A stretch of 64,000 nucleotides of DNA from Gammaproteobacteria bacterium. Lineage in GTDB: Bacteria; Pseudomonadota; Gammaproteobacteria; Pseudomonadales; Azotimanducaceae. The DNA lies in contig JAUIED010000001.1 of the NCBI GenBank assembly GCA_030428905.1, forward strand, positions 62,001 through 126,000. The letters run 5' to 3'. Within the stretch, counting starts at the first letter, position 1. The number at the start of each line of letters is the position of its first letter. A program made the position numbers and the translations under genes. This document shows, piece after piece, positions 51,801-60,711 of this stretch. The notes beneath the pieces are model-generated. The model was given only the letters and a program-made list of their open reading frames with translations. It did no database searches and was not told the DNA's origin.

Positions 51801-54072
51801 CCCGACGCGCCCCACGTCCGAGAAGAATACCCAGAAGAGCGTTCGCAAAACGAAGAAGAAGCGCTCCGTTTCCGCACGCAAGCATACTGGCGATTCATTT
51901 TTCGTCGCTCAGCTTGCCAGCCGCGCCCGACGTGACAAGGTAGCCGCGCCTACATCATTTGCGCAGCTCAAGGCCACCCTGCTGAAAGACTACCTGGACG
52001 AAGCGCAGATCGTTGAGGTGGAGCGCGCATTCAACTACGCAAAAGCCGCGCACAAGGGACAGTATCGCCGCACGGGCCACCCCTACATCACGCATCCGCT
52101 GGCTGTCGCACAGATTCTCGCCAGTATGCGTATGGACCATCAGTCGTTGATGGCAGCGATACTGCACGACGTCATCGAGGATACCGGTGTTGCCAAGCAA
52201 ACGCTCGGCAGCGAGTTTGGCCAGGACGTCGCCGAACTCGTCGACGGCGTTTCCAAGCTTTCCAAGATCTTCAAAACGCGCGCTGAAGCGCAAGCCGAGA
52301 ACTTTCAGAAGATGGCTTTGGCCATGGCGCGGGATATCCGCGTGATCATGGTGAAGATGGCCGACCGGCTGCACAACATGCGCACCATCGGCGTCATGGG
52401 CCGGGATCAGCGCAAACGCATCGCCCGCGAAACGCTGGACTTCTACGCGCCGATCGCCAACCGCCTTGGCATACATCACATGAAGGTAGAGCTCGAAGAG
52501 CTCGGTTTTCAGGCCCTCTACCCGCTGCGCGCAGACCGCATCAGCCGGGCGGTGGCTGCCGCCAAAGGCAATCGCAAGGTGCTGATGGACGAGGTGCGGC
52601 GTTCGATTTCCCGTTCGCTGATGCAGGAAGGCATCAGCGCGAGCGTCGTGGCGCGCGAGAAGCACGTGTACTCGATTTATCGAAAGATGAAAGCGCAGCA
52701 CAAGTCCTTTGAAGAAATCATGGACGTTTTTGGTTTCCGCGTCGTCGTTTCACAGGCCGATGAGTGCTACCGGGCGCTGGGCATCATCCACAACCTGTAC
52801 AAGCCCATGGCGGGCCGCTTCAAAGACTACATCGCCATACCGAAGGCAAATGGCTACCAATCGCTGCATACCACCCTGTTCAGCATGCATGGCATTCCCA
52901 TCGAGGTGCAGATCCGTACCAAGCATATGGACGCGGTGGCGGAAAACGGCATTGCCGGCCATTGGCTTTATAAGACATCCAACGAAGCAGACTTCGACTC
53001 GAGCCAACAGAGAGCGCGGGAATGGGTGCGTGACCTGCTGGAGCTGCAGCAGCGTGCCGGTAATCCGCTGGAGTTCATCGAGAGCCTGAAGATCGACCTG
53101 TTTCCGGACGAGGTGTATGTGTTTACCCCGAGCGGCGACATTATGGAACTGCCCCGCGGGGCGTCACCGGTGGATTTTGCCTACGCGGTGCATACCGATA
53201 TCGGTAACCGGTGCACCGGTGCACGCGTGGATGGCAACCTCGCGCCGCTTTCTACCCAGCTGCAGAGCGGTCAGTACGTCGAGATCGTAACGTCCCCCGG
53301 CGCCAAGCCGAAAGCAGAGTGGCTCACCTTCGTGGTCACAGGAAAAGCCCGGTCCGGCATTCGCCACGCCCTGAAATCGCAACAACAGTCCGAAGCGGTG
53401 GAGCTCGGCGGCAAGCTCCTCGACCGTTCGCTGGCGTCGTCCAACAAGAGCATCGACAACCTGGACTTCCGGCGCTTGCGCCGTGTGTTCAAGGAGTTCG
53501 GCGTGCGCAAACTCGACGAGCTGCTCGCCGCAATCGGCAACGGCGACCAGATGGCCTACGTGGTTGCCCAGCGCCTGCTCGCAGTTGACGACCCGAACTA
53601 CGAAGCGGTTTCCATCGAGCACGACGGCCCGGTGCATCTGCATGGCGGCGAAGGTCTCGTGGTGAAGTATGCGCGTTGCTGCGGACCGGTACCTGGAGAT
53701 GCCATCGTCGGCCACATGACCCCAGGCAAAGGTTTCGTAGTGCACATAGAAACCTGCGCGAACATGACCGAAATCCGCCGTCGCAAACCCAGCGAGATCA
53801 TTCCCGCGCGCTGGTCTGCAACTACCCGTGCCGAGTTCTTTACCTCGCTGCGCATCGACCTGAATCGCAGGAAGGGCATCATCGCCGAGCTTGCAACCAC
53901 GCTCACCGACGCTGACGCAAACATCGAGAACATCAACGTCGAGGAGCGCAGCGCCGAAGTTACCAGTGTTGTCGTCACCATCGGCGTGCGCGACCGCACC
54001 CACCTCGCCCGCATCATGCGCCGCGTGCGCGCGATCGGGGCGACCATTTCCATTGTGAGAACCAGCTCCTGA
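51778..54072 (+). CDS. spoT: bifunctional (p)ppGpp synthetase/hydrolase SpoT
   Basis: Stringent-response enzyme of 764 residues. The hydrolase domain has [13 protein letters not shown] and the HDxxED motif in [13 protein letters not shown] (His130-Asp131); the synthetase has [14 protein letters not shown] and the RFKD motif of Rel/SpoT types in [24 protein letters not shown] domain ([20 protein letters not shown]), a helical/zinc-finger-like region ([18 protein letters not shown]) and a C-terminal ACT domain follow. The first 60 residues are a Lys/Arg/Ser-rich extension ([12 protein letters not shown]) not found in E. coli SpoT (702 residues). Overlaps rpoZ by 23 bases and ridA by one. Confidence 0.96.
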   Translation: MTKPATSDPTRPTSEKNTQKSVRKTKKKRSVSARKHTGDSFFVAQLASRARRDKVAAPTSFAQLKATLLKDYLDEAQIVEVERAFNYAKAAHKGQYRRTGHPYITHPLAVAQILASMRMDHQSLMAAILHDVIEDTGVAKQTLGSEFGQDVAELVDGVSKLSKIFKTRAEAQAENFQKMALAMARDIRVIMVKMADRLHNMRTIGVMGRDQRKRIARETLDFYAPIANRLGIHHMKVELEELGFQALYPLRADRISRAVAAAKGNRKVLMDEVRRSISRSLMQEGISASVVAREKHVYSIYRKMKAQHKSFEEIMDVFGFRVVVSQADECYRALGIIHNLYKPMAGRFKDYIAIPKANGYQSLHTTLFSMHGIPIEVQIRTKHMDAVAENGIAGHWLYKTSNEADFDSSQQRAREWVRDLLELQQRAGNPLEFIESLKIDLFPDEVYVFTPSGDIMELPRGASPVDFAYAVHTDIGNRCTGARVDGNLAPLSTQLQSGQYVEIVTSPGAKPKAEWLTFVVTGKARSGIRHALKSQQQSEAVELGGKLLDRSLASSNKSIDNLDFRRLRRVFKEFGVRKLDELLAAIGNGDQMAYVVAQRLLAVDDPNYEAVSIEHDGPVHLHGGEGLVVKYARCCGPVPGDAIVGHMTPGKGFVVHIETCANMTEIRRRKPSEIIPARWSATTRAEFFTSLRIDLNRRKGIIAELATTLTDADANIENINVEERSAEVTSVVVTIGVRDRTHLARIMRRVRAIGATISIVRTSS

Positions 54073-54455
54073 TGCCCAGAACCATCATCTCCACCGACCA
54101 GGCGCCCGGCGCCATAGGCACCTACAACCAGGCCGTGCTTACCGGCGACACGCTGTACATATCAGGGCAGATCCCCCTGGATCCGGCCACCGGAGAGGTG
54201 GTTGAGGGAGATTTCCGCGCCCGCGCGGCCCGCGTGTTCGCGAACCTCGCAGCCATCGCCACAGCAGCGGGATTCTCTCTCGACGATGCGGTTAAGGTGA
54301 CGATCTTCCTCACCGATCTCAGCGAATTCGCGGCGGTAAACGAAGTGATGGCAGAGCACTTCAGCGAACCCTACCCCGCCCGGGCGGCGGTGCAGGTCGC
54401 CGCCTTGCCCAAAGGCGTGGATGTGGAAGCCGACGCCATACTGGTGCGCGGTTGA
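54072..54455 (+). CDS. ridA: 2-iminobutanoate/2-iminopropanoate deaminase RidA
   Basis: Hydrolyses reactive enamine/imine intermediates produced by PLP enzymes such as IlvA, 127 residues. It shows APGAIGTYNQAVLTGDTLYI, SGQIPLDPATGEVV, VKVTIFLTDLSEFAAVNEVM and the family end YPARAAVQVAALPKGVDVEA with the key Arg. The threonine ammonia-lyase whose product it detoxifies is encoded 52 kb upstream in this window. Coupled to both spoT (TGATG) and recG (TTGA). Confidence 0.96.
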   Translation: MPRTIISTDQAPGAIGTYNQAVLTGDTLYISGQIPLDPATGEVVEGDFRARAARVFANLAAIATAAGFSLDDAVKVTIFLTDLSEFAAVNEVMAEHFSEPYPARAAVQVAALPKGVDVEADAILVRG

Positions 54456-56455
54456 CGGAAGCGGACCCGGCACACCGCAGCGTACAAACCCTCAAGGGCG
54501 TCGGCCCGAGCATTCGCGCGCAGCTCGAACGCCTGGACATTCACACCCTGGAAGACCTGCTGCTGCATCTGCCGATGCGCTACGAGGACCGCACACAGAT
54601 CGTACCGCTGGCTGCGGTGCGGCCCGGCGAGGCGATCCAATTCGCCGGGCGCATCGCAAGCTCCGGCGTTCAGTTCGGCAAGCGCCGTAGCCTTACGGTA
54701 ACCATCGAAGACGAAACCGGCTTCCTGGTTTTGCGCTTCTATCACTTCAACAGTCGCCAGCAGGCCACCTTTCGCGAGGGTCGCTACCTGCGGGGGTACG
54801 GCGAGGCGCGCTTCATCGGCAACCGCGTGGAGGTCGCCCACCCGGATTATCAGCTGCACGACGGCGAGCCGCCGGAGGCTGAAGGAGCCCTCACACCGGT
54901 CTACCCAACCGCCAAGGGCTTGAGCCAGAAGCTATGGCGCCGGCTGATCGGGCAAGTGTTGCCTCTCGGCTGGGCGGACACCTATGCTCCCCTCTGTTTT
55001 CTTCACGCCCCGCCCGCCCACACGACGCCGGAGCAGATAGCGCAAGCGCGAGAAAGCGTGGCGCTCGACGAGCTCACCGCCTACTACATCGTCATGAAAC
55101 ATCGAGCCCGCGAACGTTTGAACTATCGCGCCACCGCGCTTCCGCGCGGGCCGCAGTGGGGGCGCACACTGCTTGCGAACCTCGGCTTCGAGCTCACCGG
55201 CGCGCAGCGACGGGTGGTGAAGGACATACTCACGGACCTCGAGAAACGGGTACCGATGTTGCGCCTCGTGCAGGGCGATGTTGGATCCGGCAAGACCGTG
55301 GTAGCCGCCTTTGCCGCCATACGTGCCGCAGAGCGGGACTGCCAGACAGCCATTATGGCGCCCACGGAGATCCTTGCAGAGCAGCACTACCTCAATTTCT
55401 CCAATTGGCTGGAACCGTTGGGCATTCGCACCGTACTGCTCACGGGAGGTCTGCCCGCAGCGGAGCGGCGCGAGCGGCTGGCGGCCATCGAGCAAGGCGA
55501 AGCGCTGGTTGCCATCGGCACGCATGCGCTCTTTCAGAACCAGGTGCAGTTCGCCAACCTCGCTCTGGCCATCATCGATGAGCAGCACCGGTTCGGGGTG
55601 TACCAGCGCATGGCCCTGCGCGGCAAAGGGGTGGAGCCGCACCAGCTCATCATGACCGCCACGTCCATACCCCGCACGCTGACCATGGCGCTTTACGCCG
55701 ACATGGACCTGTCCATCATCGACGAGCTGCCGAAGGGCCGCCAGCCTATCGATACCCGGGTGATGGCACCATCCCAGCGCCAGCAGCTCATCGACTGGCT
55801 GAAGCATCTGCTCGCTACCGGACGGCAGGGTTATTGGGTATGCACGCTGATCGAGCCGTCCGATGATATCGACGCCGCAAGCGCAACCGAGGTGGCAGCG
55901 GAGCTCACTGCACGCCTCGACAGCGCCCGTGTCGGCCTGCTCCACGGACGTATGAGCACCGCAGAGAAGGCCGACGTGATGAGCCGATTCAAAGCTCACG
56001 AGCTGGACCTGCTGGTGGCCACCACCGTCATCGAGGTGGGAGTCGATGTGCCCAATGCCACGGCGATGATCATCGAGAACCCGGAGCGCCTGGGGCTTGC
56101 ACAGCTGCACCAGCTGCGCGGGCGCGTCGGCCGGGGCAGCAACGCGAGCCAGTGCGTTCTTCTGCACGGCGGTAAACCGAGCGCGAACGCCCGGGCGCGG
56201 TTGAAGGTCATGCGCGAAAGCTCAGACGGCTTCTTCATCGCCGAGCAGGACCTCAAGCTCCGCGGCCCGGGTGAGATTCTTGGCGCACGACAGACTGGTG
56301 AGCAGGATTTCCGCGTGGCCGACCTCGCTGCCCATCAGCACCTGGTCCCGCAGGCAGTCGCGCGCGGCGACGAGTTGATGGAAAACGACCCCAGCAAAGT
56401 GGCGGCACTACTACGCGCCTGGACTCCGGGAAGCAGCGAGACGCTGGCCGTGTAA
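54452..56455 (+). CDS. recG: ATP-dependent DNA helicase RecG
   Basis: Branch-migrating helicase for stalled forks and Holliday junctions, 667 residues. N-terminal wedge/OB region (VQTLKGVGPSIRAQLERL, LLLHLPMRYEDRTQIVPL, LRFYHFNSRQQATFREG) then helicase motifs: Walker A QGDVGSGKTVVAAFAA, MAPTEILAEQHY, ATHALFQ-like GTHALFQNQVQFANL, Walker B IIDEQHRFGV, MTATSIPRTLTM, ATTVIEVGVDVPNA and QLRGRVGRGSNAS; a TRG-like end LKLRGPGEILGARQTG. The start is a TTG in the ridA stop. Slightly shorter than E. coli RecG (693). Confidence 0.97.
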   Translation: MTEADPAHRSVQTLKGVGPSIRAQLERLDIHTLEDLLLHLPMRYEDRTQIVPLAAVRPGEAIQFAGRIASSGVQFGKRRSLTVTIEDETGFLVLRFYHFNSRQQATFREGRYLRGYGEARFIGNRVEVAHPDYQLHDGEPPEAEGALTPVYPTAKGLSQKLWRRLIGQVLPLGWADTYAPLCFLHAPPAHTTPEQIAQARESVALDELTAYYIVMKHRARERLNYRATALPRGPQWGRTLLANLGFELTGAQRRVVKDILTDLEKRVPMLRLVQGDVGSGKTVVAAFAAIRAAERDCQTAIMAPTEILAEQHYLNFSNWLEPLGIRTVLLTGGLPAAERRERLAAIEQGEALVAIGTHALFQNQVQFANLALAIIDEQHRFGVYQRMALRGKGVEPHQLIMTATSIPRTLTMALYADMDLSIIDELPKGRQPIDTRVMAPSQRQQLIDWLKHLLATGRQGYWVCTLIEPSDDIDAASATEVAAELTARLDSARVGLLHGRMSTAEKADVMSRFKAHELDLLVATTVIEVGVDVPNATAMIIENPERLGLAQLHQLRGRVGRGSNASQCVLLHGGKPSANARARLKVMRESSDGFFIAEQDLKLRGPGEILGARQTGEQDFRVADLAAHQHLVPQAVARGDELMENDPSKVAALLRAWTPGSSETLAV

Positions 56456-56512
56456 CAGACACCGCACAATCGCCAGCGGTTTCTATACTCACGAGAGAGC
56501 AACCGCCCGCGA

Positions 56513-57751
56513 GTGAGCATGGACCACACCGAGCCTGTCGTACGGATTACCCACCTGGCCGCGCAGAGCAGCGACGCTGAGCTGTGGCTGGCACACCCAC
56601 ACAAAGCGCTGCTCGACATCTGTGAGTTCAACGCGGCACAGGGCGCCGAGTTCCGGCCGATACCCCCATCGCACCGTCATGGCGAGGCGCTCAACGAAGC
56701 GCTGGACTTCTCGCGCGTGTTGCTCGATCAAAGCCTGATGAGCCATACGAAGGTCCAGGCCTGGTTGGGCGACCACTTCGCAAGCGTACCCATAGAAGCG
56801 TTCGCCGGTGCGGCGGGCGTGCAGTGCTGCGTCTCAGTCAGGTCGACCGACGACGACCGGTCCGACCAGGCGCGCATCCATGATGCGGTTACCAGCTTTA
56901 CGACGCTGCGCATCCAGCAGCGCCTCGATGAAACGCTGGACATCCCGCCGCTGCCAGACGCCGCTCGTCGCATCGTCGCACTGCAGGCCAACCCCAACTT
57001 CGACTTAAGCGAGCTGGTGGCCGTTGTCGAAACTGACGCGGCCATTGCTGCAAAGATCATGAGCTGGGCGAATTCAGCGTTCTACGCCGCTGACCCATCG
57101 GCGCGATCGCTGGATGACGCGATCATGCGTATTCTCGGCTTCGACCTGGTGATGAACCTGGCGCTCGGACTGGTACTCTCCGGCACCCTGAAGCTGCCGG
57201 AGCACGAGGTGCGGGGTGCAGCACCCCTATGGCTGAAGTCCGTATTCACCGCGGCAGCCATGGAAGCCATTGCCAAACGGCTACCCGCTGACTCCACACT
57301 TACCCCCGGAAGCTGCTATCTCACCGGCCTTCTGAGCAACTTCGGCACGCTGGTGCTGGGGCACGTTTTCCCTCCTCAGTACGGCACCATATGTCGCCTG
57401 CAGGAAGCCAACCCGCACTTACCGACCAACCTGATCGACGAACACGTGATGAACCTTCCAAGGGAAGTGCTGGCTTCAACCCTCTTCGAACAGTGGCAAC
57501 TGCCCGATGAACTGGTGACCGCCGTTCGCCATCAGCATACGCTGGACTATACCGGCCCTCATGCGACGTGGGTAAACCTGTTGCAGGTGGCGAGCCAGAT
57601 GCTGGACGACGATCTGGAAGGGGGCGACTGGCAGATCAGCAACGAAGCCCTGGCAAAAATCGGGCTCGACACGCTGGATCTGGAGGCCGTTGCGCGAATT
57701 TTGCAAGATTCTCGAACGGAGCTGGAAGGGCTCGCCCGGGCGGTGGCCTGA
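56513..57751 (+). CDS. HDOD domain signalling protein
   Basis: A 412-residue protein. Residues about 134-330 form an HDOD domain: LDIPPLPDAARRIVALQANP, ETDAAIAAKIMSWANSAFYA, SLDDAIMRILGFDLVMNLAL and CYLTGLLSNFGTLVLGHVFP; HDOD proteins lack the catalytic His-Asp of true HD phosphohydrolases and act in signalling. The first 125 residues are distinct; in related proteins this position holds a YbaK-like aminoacyl-tRNA deacylase domain, and this one may be a degenerate copy, but I cannot confirm it. GTG at 56513 or ATG at 56519 are both possible starts. It ends three bases from the convergent symporter gene. Confidence 0.85.
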   Translation: MSMDHTEPVVRITHLAAQSSDAELWLAHPHKALLDICEFNAAQGAEFRPIPPSHRHGEALNEALDFSRVLLDQSLMSHTKVQAWLGDHFASVPIEAFAGAAGVQCCVSVRSTDDDRSDQARIHDAVTSFTTLRIQQRLDETLDIPPLPDAARRIVALQANPNFDLSELVAVVETDAAIAAKIMSWANSAFYAADPSARSLDDAIMRILGFDLVMNLALGLVLSGTLKLPEHEVRGAAPLWLKSVFTAAAMEAIAKRLPADSTLTPGSCYLTGLLSNFGTLVLGHVFPPQYGTICRLQEANPHLPTNLIDEHVMNLPREVLASTLFEQWQLPDELVTAVRHQHTLDYTGPHATWVNLLQVASQMLDDDLEGGDWQISNEALAKIGLDTLDLEAVARILQDSRTELEGLARAVA

Positions 57752-57754
57752 CGC

Positions 57755-59017
57755 TCAGTCGATGACCCGACCGGCCTCAGGGTCGGCAAACACTGCTTCG
57801 TCGAGCTGGCCTTCACTGCGTGCAACGATCGTCGCCACCGCTCCGTCGCCGGTAATGTTCACAGCCGTGCGCATCATGTCCAGCAGTCGGTCGACGCCGA
57901 TGATGAGACCAATGCCTTCGACAGGAAGGCCCACCTGCGTGAGCACCATCGTCAGCATGACGAGCCCAACGCCGGGCACGGCGGCGGTACCGATCGATGC
58001 GAGGGTAGCCGTGACCACCACCATCAGATACTGCGAGGCGGTGAGGTCGATACCGTAGAACTGAGCGATGAACACCGTCGCCACGCCTTGCATGATGGCG
58101 GTGCCGTCCATGTTGATGGTGGCACCCAGCGGAATCACAAACGAAGCGACTTCGTTCTTTACGCCAACCCGCCGCTCAACCGTACGCAGAGTAACCGGCA
58201 AAGTCGCACCGCTGGACGAGGTGGAGAACGCCACCATCATCGGCTCGCGCATCTTCTTGAAGTACGTGAGTGGGTTGACCCTGGCCAGCAGCACCAGCAG
58301 CGCCGAATACACCAGCGCGAAGTGCAGCACCAGCGTGCCAGCAACCGTCAGGAAGTAGGCGAGCAGTTTGCCAATCTCCTCAAAGCCCACCGTCGCAAAG
58401 AGCTTCGCCATGAGGAAAAACACCCCATAGGGCGCCACCTGAATGAGCATACGGATCAACGCCATGAGCACATCGTTGATGGCCTCGAATGCGCTGCGCA
58501 CCCGCTCTCCAGCAGCCCCCGCGCGGCTGATCGCAACCCCGAGCAGGAGCGCAAAGACGATAATCTGCAGCATTTTCCCTTCCGCCATCGCCATCACGGG
58601 GTTCGTAGGAAAGATGTCCACGAGCGTGTCTTTGATGCTCGGGGGCTGCTTTGCTTCGTACACGACCTTCACGGCGGGCTCCGCCGCGCCTTCCCCTGGG
58701 CTGACAATCAGCGCCACGCCGATGGCGAGCGTCACCGCCATGGCAGTGGTCAGCAGGTAGAGGCCAATGGTTTTACCGCCCAATGCACCGATACGGCCTG
58801 TGGCACCCAGACTCGCAGCGCCACACACTAAAGACACCAACACGAGAGGAACGACCATGACTTTCAGGCTGGCGAGGAACAGCTTGCCACCTGCGTCGAA
58901 CAGTTCTTCCACCAGAAACTGGTAAACCGCCGAGTCGGCGTCGAAGCCGACATGGAACACCGTGCCTACCAGGAGGCCCGCGACCATGCCGATGAGAATG
59001 CGTACCGTGAGGTTCAA
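57755..59017 (-). CDS. dicarboxylate/amino acid:cation symporter
   Basis: Transporter of the DAACS family (GltP/DctA-like) with about eight hydrophobic helices and two re-entrant loops. The substrate-site motifs are SSSGATLPVTLRTVE (serine-rich hairpin), PLGATINMDGTAIMQGVATV and GTAAVPGVGLVMLTMVL; the N-terminal part is LNLTVRILIGMVAGLLVG. It takes up glutamate, aspartate or C4-dicarboxylates with protons or sodium. The TTG at 59017 is chosen (420 residues) for its fit to family starts with GGAGG upstream; the frame is open to 59095. Confidence 0.9.
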   Translation of the reverse strand: MNLTVRILIGMVAGLLVGTVFHVGFDADSAVYQFLVEELFDAGGKLFLASLKVMVVPLVLVSLVCGAASLGATGRIGALGGKTIGLYLLTTAMAVTLAIGVALIVSPGEGAAEPAVKVVYEAKQPPSIKDTLVDIFPTNPVMAMAEGKMLQIIVFALLLGVAISRAGAAGERVRSAFEAINDVLMALIRMLIQVAPYGVFFLMAKLFATVGFEEIGKLLAYFLTVAGTLVLHFALVYSALLVLLARVNPLTYFKKMREPMMVAFSTSSSGATLPVTLRTVERRVGVKNEVASFVIPLGATINMDGTAIMQGVATVFIAQFYGIDLTASQYLMVVVTATLASIGTAAVPGVGLVMLTMVLTQVGLPVEGIGLIIGVDRLLDMMRTAVNITGDGAVATIVARSEGQLDEAVFADPEAGRVID

Positions 59018-59049
59018 GGATTGGTGCCCTCCACGGCTAGTTGGTTCGG

Positions 59050-59217
59050 TCAGCCGATCTCGATCATCTCGAAGTCTTCTTTGCTTACCCCGCACTCGGG
59101 GCAGACAAAGTCATCAGGAACATCTTCCCACGCCGTACCCGGGGCAATGCCCTCTTCTTCACAACCCTCGGCTTCGTCATAGATCCAGCCGCATACGATG
59201 CACTGCCACTTACGCAT
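59050..59217 (-). CDS. rubA: rubredoxin
   Basis: A 55-residue iron protein: MRKWQCIVCGWIYDEAEGCE with C-x2-C, and FVCPECGVSKEDFEMIEIG with the second C-x2-C, plus the conserved aromatic and acidic residues between. It carries electrons to alkane hydroxylases or other oxygenases/reductases. Its neighbourhood next to ubiA is as in Pseudomonas. It lies 32 bases upstream of the symporter start on the same strand. Confidence 0.96.
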   Translation of the reverse strand: MRKWQCIVCGWIYDEAEGCEEEGIAPGTAWEDVPDDFVCPECGVSKEDFEMIEIG

Positions 59218-59324
59218 GGAAAACCCGGCGTCCTTCGGCTCACTCTAGGAGGCGCGCTACGTTAACGGCGGGCCTTGAAAAAAGCAAACCAGGCGCCTTG
59301 CAACCGGCGGTGCATTCGGGGTTA

Positions 59325-60233
59325 ATGGCCGCGGTCTTTCAGCGGGAAATGGTTCTGGCTCACACTGCGCCTGCACCGGTGGATTGGCGCGCCTATCTGC
59401 GCCTCATGCGGCTGGATCGCCCGGTCGGCACTCTACTGTTGCTATGGCCAACCCTCGCGGCGCTGTTTCTCGCGGCAGACGGCATGCCCGCCACAGAACT
59501 GCTCGTCGTCTTCACGCTGGGCACATTCCTCATGCGCAGTGCTGGCTGCGTCATCAACGACTACTTCGATCGTGGCTTCGATGGTAGCGTCAAGCGCACC
59601 CGCAACCGACCGCTCGCCACCGGCGAACTCCGCGGCCGCCAGGCGCTGCTCCTGTTCGGTGTGCTGGTAGCACTGTCAGGCGTACTGCTGCTGTTCCTGA
59701 ATCGATTCACCCAGTTTCTCGCTGTCGGCGGTCTGGCCATCGCCGCTGCTTACCCGCTCATGAAGCGCCATACATATCTGCCTCAGGTAGTGCTGGGAGC
59801 TGCTTTTTCCTGGGGAATGGTGATGGCGTACGGTGCCGTGCAGGCAGCCCTGCCGCCGGAGGCGTGGCTGCTGTTTCTCGGCAGCCTGTTCTGGATCGTT
59901 GCCTACGACACGCTGTACGCGATGGTCGACCGCGACGACGATGTACGTATCGGTATCAAGTCCACCGCGATCCTGTTCGGCCACTACGACCGGCATATGG
60001 TAGCCGCGCTGCAAGGCCTGACACTCCTCGTGCTCATACTGTTCGGCGTACGCGCGCAGGTGGGGCTCGGCTTCTACCTGGGTCTGGCCGGCATGGCCGG
60101 ACTGTTCGTCTATCAGCAGTACCTCATTCGCGGACGACAGCGAGACGCCTGCTTCGCTGCGTTTGCCAACAACATCTGGGCGGGTTTCAGCATCTTTCTC
60201 GGCACGGTAATCGATCTCTTTGTCTTTTCCTGA
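59325..60233 (+). CDS. ubiA: 4-hydroxybenzoate octaprenyltransferase
   Basis: Membrane prenyltransferase of ubiquinone synthesis, about 302 residues and eight or nine helices. The two Asp-rich motifs are present: INDYFDRGFDGSVKRTRNRP and YDTLYAMVDRDDDVRIGIKS. The N-terminal RLMRLDRPVGTLLLLWPTL is also typical. The start could be the ATG at 59325 or the one at 59349. ubiC, which makes its substrate and usually precedes it, is not present; rubredoxin lies in that place on the other strand. Confidence 0.94.
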   Translation: MAAVFQREMVLAHTAPAPVDWRAYLRLMRLDRPVGTLLLLWPTLAALFLAADGMPATELLVVFTLGTFLMRSAGCVINDYFDRGFDGSVKRTRNRPLATGELRGRQALLLFGVLVALSGVLLLFLNRFTQFLAVGGLAIAAAYPLMKRHTYLPQVVLGAAFSWGMVMAYGAVQAALPPEAWLLFLGSLFWIVAYDTLYAMVDRDDDVRIGIKSTAILFGHYDRHMVAALQGLTLLVLILFGVRAQVGLGFYLGLAGMAGLFVYQQYLIRGRQRDACFAAFANNIWAGFSIFLGTVIDLFVFS

Positions 60234-60711
60234 ACCCATCGACCGACTCTGTGATTGGCTGGGACGCACCGTCGCCTGGTTCACCGCGTTTATGGCGGCG
60301 GTCACCGTCGTGGTGGTGCTGCTGCGCTACGCCTTTGATGAAGGCACCATCCTGCTGCAGGAAGGCATCATGTACCTGCACGCGTTCGCCTTCATGCTGG
60401 CCATTCCCTACGCGTTGAAGGAGCAGGCGCACGTGAGGGTGGATCTGCTGTATGCACGTATGAGCCCACAGCGGCAGGGTATGGTGGACTTCTTCGGGCA
60501 CCTGCTGTTTCTGCTCCCGGTGAGCATCTTCATCCTGGTAACCAGCCTCCCGTACGTGCAGGCATCCTGGCGTGTGCTGGAGGGCTCGAGCGAAGTGGGC
60601 GGAATACCGGCGGTCTTTGTTCTGAAGACCCTGATTCCCGTAACGGCAGCTCTGCTGTTCCTACAGGGTACAGCGGAAGCACTGCGTGCCTACAAGGCCT
60701 GGCGCGCATGA
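60220..60711 (+). CDS. TRAP transporter small permease (DctQ-type)
   Basis: Four-helix membrane subunit of a TRAP transporter, 163 residues. The first helix ends with the family motif VVVVLLRYAFDEG, followed by LLQEGIMYLHAFAFMLAIPY, and EQAHVRVDLLYARMSPQRQG, the loop typical of DctQ. The TTG start lies 14 bases inside the end of ubiA, and the stop overlaps the large permease by ATGA. Its periplasmic binding protein is not encoded in the window. Confidence 0.88.
   Translation: MSFPEPIDRLCDWLGRTVAWFTAFMAAVTVVVVLLRYAFDEGTILLQEGIMYLHAFAFMLAIPYALKEQAHVRVDLLYARMSPQRQGMVDFFGHLLFLLPVSIFILVTSLPYVQASWRVLEGSSEVGGIPAVFVLKTLIPVTAALLFLQGTAEALRAYKAWRA

Noticed and set aside
54932-56167. 411-residue open frame opposite recG
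   Set aside because: Antisense shadow; helicase motifs on the plus strand are complete and continuous.
56456-56512. Intrinsic terminator after recG
   Set aside because: CCGC/GCGG with a ten-base loop followed by TTTCT is too short and weak to call.
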